Of a stretch of 64,000 nt of DNA, positions 57,390 to 64,000 are shown piece by piece. The notes beneath the pieces were generated by a model. That model did not search any database. It was not told where the DNA came from and was given only the letters and a program-made list of their open reading frames with translations. A program made the position numbers and the translations under genes. Every line of letters begins with the position of its first letter. The first letter of the stretch is position 1. This stretch comes from Wyeomyia smithii (taxonomy: Eukaryota > Arthropoda > Insecta > Diptera > Culicidae), in contig NC_073695.1 of NCBI RefSeq assembly GCF_029784165.1, positions 9,957,786-10,021,785 on the forward strand, read 5' to 3'.

Positions 57390-59938
57390 TGTCTTGAATA
57401 CCACCCTCCTACTTTTTTTTCTGTGCCCAGGCGGGATCCAGGACCATTTCACACGTTTTTCCCACCCCACTCCCCAATGGTTGGTCACCGTGATCGAAAT
57501 GCCATTTTTCGGTTGGGTGCGTAAAAATAATAATCAGATTTTATTTGCTTCAAATTATGTCACGGCAGGGCGTGGACGCGCGGGAGAGAGTGTGGAAGAT
57601 AAATAAAATGCGAAACCCTGACTCCCATCCATCGTTTCCGAGAGATTGAAGTTCCTTTTTTTATGTTCGCTTTCTTCACTATCTGCTCCATTGGGTAGAG
57701 AAAAGTTTCGCCCTTCCGCTTGTCGTCCACTCCCGCGGGTTTTCGCTTCGTGATAGACAATATAAATATGTGAGCGCGTTTGCAGGTGCCAGAAGGAATG
57801 GAGTAAAAACGTGGTTATAGAAGGATTTTTTTCCCCATCACGAATTTTTCCACAAACTAGCGGATGAGATGGAAGAATAACAATGCAAAGTGCTTGCGCT
57901 TGTCGCTCGCGTCTGATGTGGGGGAGGGGTGGAGAGAGAGCGTAAAAACAGTGTCCTCCCAGCCCGTCCTAGTCGTCGTCATCATCGTCGTCGTCGTCGC
58001 CGGCGATCGCCTCTTTTGTCACGTGAGGACGTGATTCCGTTGCGAATGAGGGCGCGGGCGAGTAAACGTATGACTGAATGGTTTGTTTTTCTAAGAAGCA
58101 TCGCTCGGATTAGCTAAATGATTCGAAAATGAAATACATGGTCACTTTGCGGGGGAAAGCTGGAAGAGTCGGGATGCTGCTCGAAAATAGCTGTTGTTTT
58201 TCTAGTTTTCTAGCGATGCAGTCGTCGTAAATTATATGAGTATGTATTATAACTAACAGTCTAACTAGATTCATTATTTTTTCGAAAAATATAGAATCTA
58301 GGAACTTACCACCTCAATCACGCCAAAAACCCCGGAGGTAGTAAAACCAACTCCGGGACAAGTGCAGGAGTCAAACGAAGCTCCTTTATTGAAGGTGGAC
58401 ACGGGCCATTCTCAAAGCAGGCATAACTCTTGTTGAATCGCCCCCTGGGACGCTATATTTTTTATTATTCATTTTAATTCCACTCCCGGTTCTAACAGGG
58501 TAGGGGTTGTATCATATCCAAAATAAAATAAAAGTGTAGAAAGAAATAATGGCACAGGGTGTAGCAACAGGAAGTAAACATTTCCTCGAACAATGATGAA
58601 CGCAATTGCTATGACAAATCTTTAAAACTGATGCAACTCCGTCCGCACTCGTGACAGAGTACGGACTATCGAGCTTTAAGCCACACCCTGTGCGGTCAGT
58701 TCCTAACTTTTCACCCTTATTTTCGACTCACCACATCACTCTCGCATAAGTGGTCGTTTGTGTCTCCATCAAGCCGACACCAAGCACGACGACGGACGAC
58801 GGCATTTGGGCCTTGAAACGGACGGTCCGCCAGTGCTGGGCTGTGCCGTAACGAAAACGAACATCTTCCATTATTTTGCGAACCCCGGCAGCCCAACCTG
58901 ATGATGGTGCAACCGAACCGGACAATGGCGCTAAGATTACGTCAAATCTTGACACTCTTCTCCACGTTCGGTTGATGTAGTCGTCGGAATGGCAGTGTGT
59001 GTAGGTGCTTAAAGTCCATTCACCAGGGAAGTTGATGTTTGCATAAAATAGAAGGGAAGAATCACCGGAACGATTGATGATTATTTCGTAGGACACTCAG
59101 TCAAGTTTCTTTACTGGAAATACGAGCTACGAAAGTTGTTTCAACCAGTGGTGCCAAACAAGTTTTCGTTAGCATTTCATCAATTTTACCCTCTTCAAGC
59201 CTCCTTTGTTTTATAACGTTATAACCTTCCTCACTATATGGCAACCCTGCCATTCGCTGCCCATAAATCCGCACGGCATAAATCGCTTGTCGACACACAT
59301 ACACCGTTTGGATGCATTTTTAATACGATGACACACGGTCAAGAAAAGGGACGCCCGAAACCGAGAACAAATGAGAATTTACAGCGCCCAACAGCTTGAC
59401 CACGAGAGTGCAAAGAACTGAGCTGTCAGGATTTACACACGCCGAGGACGATTGATTTATGGAGTCGTCGGTCGTTCGTTCTCCGTTCGATACTACTCCT
59501 GTGTTAGATCGGATGACTTTTCGGATTACAAAAGAATCTGTTCTGTTTCGTCCTCTCCGTTCTCTGCTGCCCCGATATCTCGAGCAGAAGTCATTTGCCG
59601 TTAAATACCAGCTAATGACAGCATTGGGAGGATGTCGCTTAGGGGTACTGCCACACCGCAAGCACACAACAGGGAATCAGCGGGCAAACGGAATGACACG
59701 CGTGTTTTCAATTAATCCGAACCGTTTATACAGTATTTGTTTTCCCCTTGACTGCTGCTGTTCACAGGTTTTCCGGTTTTGTAGATAATAGGAGGGAACC
59801 CGGTTGTTACAATTACTTACACTTCCGAAGAACCGGTCCAGGTCCAGTCCCTTTCGATGCACATCTTCACGATACACGACTGGCTGTAATGGAGACAAAC
59901 TAATCTTGCCTTCGCACTTGTCCGTTGTTGACATTAAC
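57390..59938. other. GC-richer, apparently single-copy intron segment
   Basis: Balanced composition with open frames on both strands, e.g. 58728-59096 (minus, 122 codons) and 59320-59667 (minus). They have no recognised domain, splice context or signal peptide, so I do not call them genes. An 11-bp inverted repeat, GCACAGGGTGT, lies at 58552-58562 and 58683-58693. A (GTC)n-like tract lies near 57970-58000. Confidence 0.4.
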
Positions 59939-59960
59939 GTGTGTGTGTGTGTGTGTGTGT
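59939..59960. repeat. (GT)11 microsatellite
   Basis: Uninterrupted GT dinucleotides about 85 bp upstream of the acceptor of the second Musashi-family exon. Confidence 0.95.
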
Positions 59961-60046
59961 AAATTTGTAGATCTGTAATAAGAGGGACAAAACTGATTAG
60001 CGTAGAAACTGACCCAGAAAATCTCTGTTTGTTTGTTTACTTTCAG

Positions 60047-60088
60047 ATCGATCCCAAAGTAGCATTTCCTAGGAGAGCACATCCAAAG
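60047..60088 (+). CDS. Musashi-family RNA-binding protein exon, RRM1-RRM2 linker (msi/Rbp6 type)
   Basis: This 42-nt exon follows a GTTTACTTTCAG acceptor and precedes AAG|GTGAGT. It encodes IDPKVAFPRRAHPK, the end of RRM1 and the linker that in Musashi proteins leads into RRM2 (IDPKVAFPRRAQPK in vertebrates). It joins in phase 0 to HELDGKK at 51634, giving the uninterrupted Musashi reading HELDGKK-IDPKVAF. Its very small size between two long introns suggests reliance on splicing enhancers. RRM2 must lie beyond 64 kb. Confidence 0.9.
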
Positions 60089-61589
60089 GTGAGTGGCGTA
60101 ATTTATTTATCATTTTAAAATGATCAACAGCGGTTTAAAGTACGACTTTCTAGCATTTTGGCCGCCGTAAAGTAAGAATTTTTCATTGGATTTTTGAGAA
60201 AATTAGATGAGACTAGGATCAATTGTTTCGTCAACCGACCTACATTTCTTCTTACTCCATTTTTTTGACTAAAATTGAGTGTTACAGAAATTTCAATTAA
60301 TTATCAAAATTTCGCAGTCCAACAAAACTAACGAGCGTTTTAACGGAAATTTGAAACACGCAAAGAGTAAAAAGTAAGCAGTGAGGAAAAATTTGGAACC
60401 ACGGAGAATATAATCAGAGATGACAGGAGTCTCCTTGGAGAAATTGGCCGGTGTAGCATTCTCAGCAGAGAAGTCAGATTATTTTACATATAATTATGTG
60501 AAAATTCTGACACCTACATGTTTCTACCGATACATTACAGTGTATTACAACTAAAAACTATCATTGTTGCATGTGGTTTCAAAGCAATATTGGAATCGAA
60601 GTTCACGATAACAAAACCACGTACGGTAATATGAAATACTAGTTGAACGTTCCCGGCGATGCTCGGGATCAAAAGTTTCAAAATTAGGAATAATTTTTTA
60701 TAATTTATTGCATTATTAGCACAACTCACTTCAAAAATATTTCACATCTTATACGTCCATCATCCCTTAAAGTACTTTAACATTCTGAGAACGCATAGAA
60801 CGGAAATACCCATATTGGATTGTATTTTGTGATTTGGGGATGTTTTACAGAAACTGGAAATCGCCATTTCGGATTTCAAATAGACGAATGGAGTTCGGAA
60901 GTTTCGGAAGTATTGAAATGGTTGGCCAAATACCACTTTAGATTATTTTCCTGAAACCAGAAGTCGTTATTTTAGAAAATGTTATGTGGGGTCATCCCAG
61001 TTCCGAATATACCACACTCGGGTGATAACCGGATATTCGTCAATCGTTCACAGTAAAACCTCTTTTTATGTAACTTTTAGAAGAAAGAAATCAACGTAAA
61101 AAGAATTTAGCGTGACCATTCATGCTTAGTTCTCTTCTATAATCATATTCAAAGAGATAACATGTGAATTTTTATAACGAAAATGTTTGTTGGTATCCAA
61201 GGATCACGTCTGAGAAGAAGTTAACGTTTTAATCCACATAACTACGTGGAAATTTAAAAAAAAAAAGATTAAACCAATGAAATGCGGCTCTTCTTCCAGC
61301 CAAATGTCCCGAAATTTAGTTTTGGTAAAAGTAAAAAAGTATTTAGAATCCCGTAATGTGTTACTATTCACAAAACTACGAAAACATCAGAAATGTAATT
61401 TTTTTCTGCTCGACTTGCACCAAATTAAAACATAAATTCTTCTGCTAGAAAATATTTGTAGATGTTGAAAGGAACAACGAACATTTTATTGAAAAAAAAA
61501 AATTAATTTACACGCGAATTGAGCTCATGCTTAAAAATTAAAAATTTTGCATGTATCATATGTATAAAAAATAAATTTCAAAAAGAGTA
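60089..61589. other. Intron, AT-rich, with an old dispersed-repeat fragment
   Basis: 60800-61000 contains CAGAAACTGGAAATCGCCAT, ATTTCAAATA and CCTGAAACCAGAAGTCG, related to 34752-34940 and 49830-49930. Nothing else assigned. Confidence 0.45.
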
Positions 61590-63005
61590 TTTTAATGTGT
61601 TTTTCTGTATGCAGAAAATCATCTTCAAACATACGTAGTTTTCAAAGTAATATTTCAACTTTTAGCAATAAGATACCCATTATTTTCCCTCAAATGTCTT
61701 TCCTGAACATTAACAAACATTTCAATGAAGAACAATTACATATCATAGCTTTGAATTTTGATTTAGAGGCAAATTGAGTTCAAATATTCATGATTTTGCT
61801 TGTTTAACGTAGTGTTGTGAATAATATCTCAATTTTCAGTAATCAAAAATCTGTTATTTTTACTCAAAAGTCTTTCCCGAACATAAACAAACGTTTCAAT
61901 AGAAAAAATCATATATCATAGCTTTAAATTTGGATTTAGAGACAAATTGAGCCAAAATATTCATGATATTGCATGTTTTACTTAGTTTTGTGAATAATAT
62001 CTCTAGTTTCAGTTATCAGATAACTATTATTTCTTCTCGAATGTCATTCCTGAATAACAACGAACATTTTATTGAAAAAAATCACGTGTCATCGCTTTGA
62101 ATTTCGATTTAGAGACAAATTGAGCCTAAAAAATTATGGTTTTGCATTTTTCATGTGGTTTTGTGTAATAATCAGATACCTATTATTTTTGCCTCAAATA
62201 TCTCTCCTCAACACAACGAACATTTTATTATAGTATAAATCACAGATCACTGCTTCGAGTTTTGATTTAGAGGCAATTTCAGCATAAAATTCATGTTTTG
62301 CATGTTCCACGTAGTTTTGTGAATAATATCTCGTGTATAAGTAATCAGAAACCTGTTATTTTTTCTCAAATGTCTTTCTTAAATATCAACGAATATTTTA
62401 ATGAAAAAAGAATCACATGTCATCGCTTTGAATTTTGATTTAGAGACGAATTAAGTATAAAAAGTCATTATTTTGCATGTTTTACGTAGTTTCGTGAATA
62501 ATATCTCAAGTTATTGTTATCAGAAACTAATTATTTGTCCTCAAATGTCTTTCCTGAGCATTAACAAACATTTTAGTGACAAAAGAATCATATGTCATCG
62601 CTTTGAATTTTGATTTAGAGGCAAATTTAGCACAGAAAGTCATAATTTTGCATGTTTTACGTAGTTTCGTGAATAATATCTCAAGTTTTAGTAATTAGAT
62701 ACCTATTGTTTTTCCTCAAATGTCTTTCCTAAACATAAACGAACATTTTAATGAAAAAAGAATCATATGTCATCGCATTGAATTTTGATTTAGAGGCAAA
62801 TTTAGCACAGAAAGTCATAATTTTGCATGTTTTACGTAGTTTTGTGAATAATATCTCAATTTTTAGTATATAGATACCTATTTTTTTTCTCAAATGTCTT
62901 TCCTGAACATCAACGAACATTTCCATTAAAACCAACATGTCCTACACCTACATGTTAAAAAACCTACATGTCACCGCTTATTATTTTTGATTTAGAACGA
63001 TTCAA
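61590..63005. repeat. Satellite-like tandem repeat, 173-bp monomer, about eight copies
   Basis: The word GATTTAGAG (or a close variant) recurs at 61760, 61933, 62106, 62264, 62437, 62612, 62787 and 62989, giving intervals 173, 173, 158, 173, 175, 175 and 202. Monomers share TTTTGCATGTTTTACGTAGTT, GTGAATAATATCTC, CTCAAATGTCTTTCCT and AACGAACATTTTA words. A degenerate unit precedes at about 61440. Divergence between monomers is roughly 10-20 percent by eye. Confidence 0.9.
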
Positions 63006-64000
63006 AATGTTCTGTACACCTCAGAGACTGAGGGAATAATATCAATAAGATCAAGCGTTACGGAATTCCATTTTTATATAGTAGATTACTGTCTATAATG
63101 GGTCATAAATATATTAAAAAAAAACTTGCTCCGCAAAATTCCTTACAGCAACTGGTAATTTAAATATTTCTCGGTTTGATATTGAGAAGTTCTTGCAATA
63201 AAAACATATATATTCTACCATTTGGAATAATGTGGCCAGACTAGAACAGCTAGGGAAAAATAGTTCTCGAAGAATATCTTTTCAGCGGGGTTTTTTCGAG
63301 TTGCACTGAACTTATACATGAGAAATTTTTCACTTAATTTTACCTGACAAGCATTGACAGATTAATTTTTTTTTGTTTCCAAGAACGTAACAATACTAAC
63401 ACATAATCGTCTAAACTAAGCGCATAGACACACGGATATTATATAACATTTATTTAAACATCAAATACTACTGTCATTAGACACATTAAACAATAAGTAA
63501 ACTACTTTTCTTGCATCAACAAAAAAGTTACATGAAACATCATCAAGAAGCATGTTGCATTAAAATTGTGGTGTCTCTAAAACTAAAGCAGATAGATAGT
63601 TAATACAAAGAACCAGTGCACAGTGGTCCAATAAGGCAAAAAGTGGAACTTAATTCCATAGCGCCTTTTAACTTCATCCTAGCTTAATAGTGTCTTCGGA
63701 GCAATTGTTTGTATGAATGACCCGCATAATTGCAAATTGTAAAAAAATATTAAAAGTTTACTATACTAAAAATAAAAAAAATAACTTTTTTGTGTTAAGA
63801 GATAGAAGAATAGTTTATTCAGCAAAGTTGTAGGAAATTTAAAAATATGAAACTTTGTTGAACATATGAAAATCCTATCTTTTTTCGGTACAAAGTTATA
63901 AAGTACATTACATGGAACTTATTTAAAAGTTAGTTTTTTGTACTTAACTTTAGTTAGTTGCATTTTACACGAAAGTGTAGTTCGGAGGAATTGTTAGGGC
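63006..64000. other. AT-rich intron; possible MITE terminus at 63617
   Basis: CAGTGCACAGTGGTCC at 63617 matches the inner terminus of the fold-back at 43.3 kb, suggesting the start of a related element that may continue past the window. Nothing else assigned. Confidence 0.4.

Noticed and set aside
58552..58693. 11-bp inverted repeat GCACAGGGTGT as a MITE
   Set aside because: Arms do not extend beyond 11 bp and there is no target duplication; could be chance.
58728..59096. 122-codon minus-strand frame, and 59320-59667
   Set aside because: Balanced composition alone explains the length; no domain, and opposite to the host gene with no promoter or splice evidence. Kept only as an unassigned note.

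Overview
ORGANISM AND SETTING. This looks like AT-rich, intron-dominated, transposon-loaded DNA from a culicine mosquito, most likely Aedes (an inference from the mix of RNase H-bearing LINEs, an RTE-type LINE with a short tandem tail, tRNA-headed SINE fragments and dense miniature inverted-repeat elements). Only one host gene can be recognised. Two short + strand exons, 51550-51634 and 60047-60088, are separated by an 8.4 kb intron with consensus splice sites. They encode consecutive pieces of the first RNA-recognition motif of a Musashi-family RNA-binding protein (msi/Rbp6 type). Everything upstream of 51.5 kb is probably intron or 5' flank of that gene, and the next exon should lie beyond 64 kb.

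LAYOUT. 1-4.34 kb: 5'-truncated minus-strand LINE (copy 1), next to a BEL/Pao gag relic that carries a hAT-type MITE with a perfect 8-bp target duplication. 5-10 kb: unique and weakly repetitive intron. 10.2 kb: histone H2A pseudogene. 11-14.3 kb: diverged repeats, SINE head, truncated MITE and a 1.2 kb fold-back. 15.2-18.35 kb: minus-strand LOA-like LINE with a (TA)n tail, interrupted by an RTE-type LINE flanked by a 10-bp duplication. 18.7-20.9 kb: three inverted-repeat elements. 24.6-25.4 kb: relic of a second LOA-like LINE. 25.5-31.3 kb: nearly full-length LINE copy 2 of the same family as copy 1, with two frameshifts and one nonsense codon. 34.3-39.0 kb: a MITE, then a 4 kb TTAA-flanked composite (piggyBac-like ends) that houses a pogo-like remnant, a SINE head and another MITE. 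40.4-41.7 kb: GC-richer unique island with a candidate 54-nt exon. 43-51 kb: more fold-backs, a heptamer-period degenerate repeat and a 1.05 kb near-perfect palindrome. 52.1-57.3 kb: a two-block tandem array. 61.6-63.0 kb: a 173-bp satellite.

MOST INTERESTING. The 52-57 kb array alternates 435-439 bp and 255-256 bp units. The long unit has, in order, a TATA box and initiator, a degenerate stretch that reads like the N-terminal and middle parts of histone H2A, and a perfect 6-bp-stem/4-nt-loop hairpin. This is the order of a replication-dependent histone gene, so the array may be a decayed, amplified histone-derived repeat in a Musashi-family intron. A 2.7 kb unidentified segment splits it and is bounded by a 23-bp direct repeat.

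LIMITS. All homology statements are from reading motifs; no database search was run. Edges of old repeats are approximate. No complete protein-coding gene, tRNA, rRNA or CRISPR array was found.
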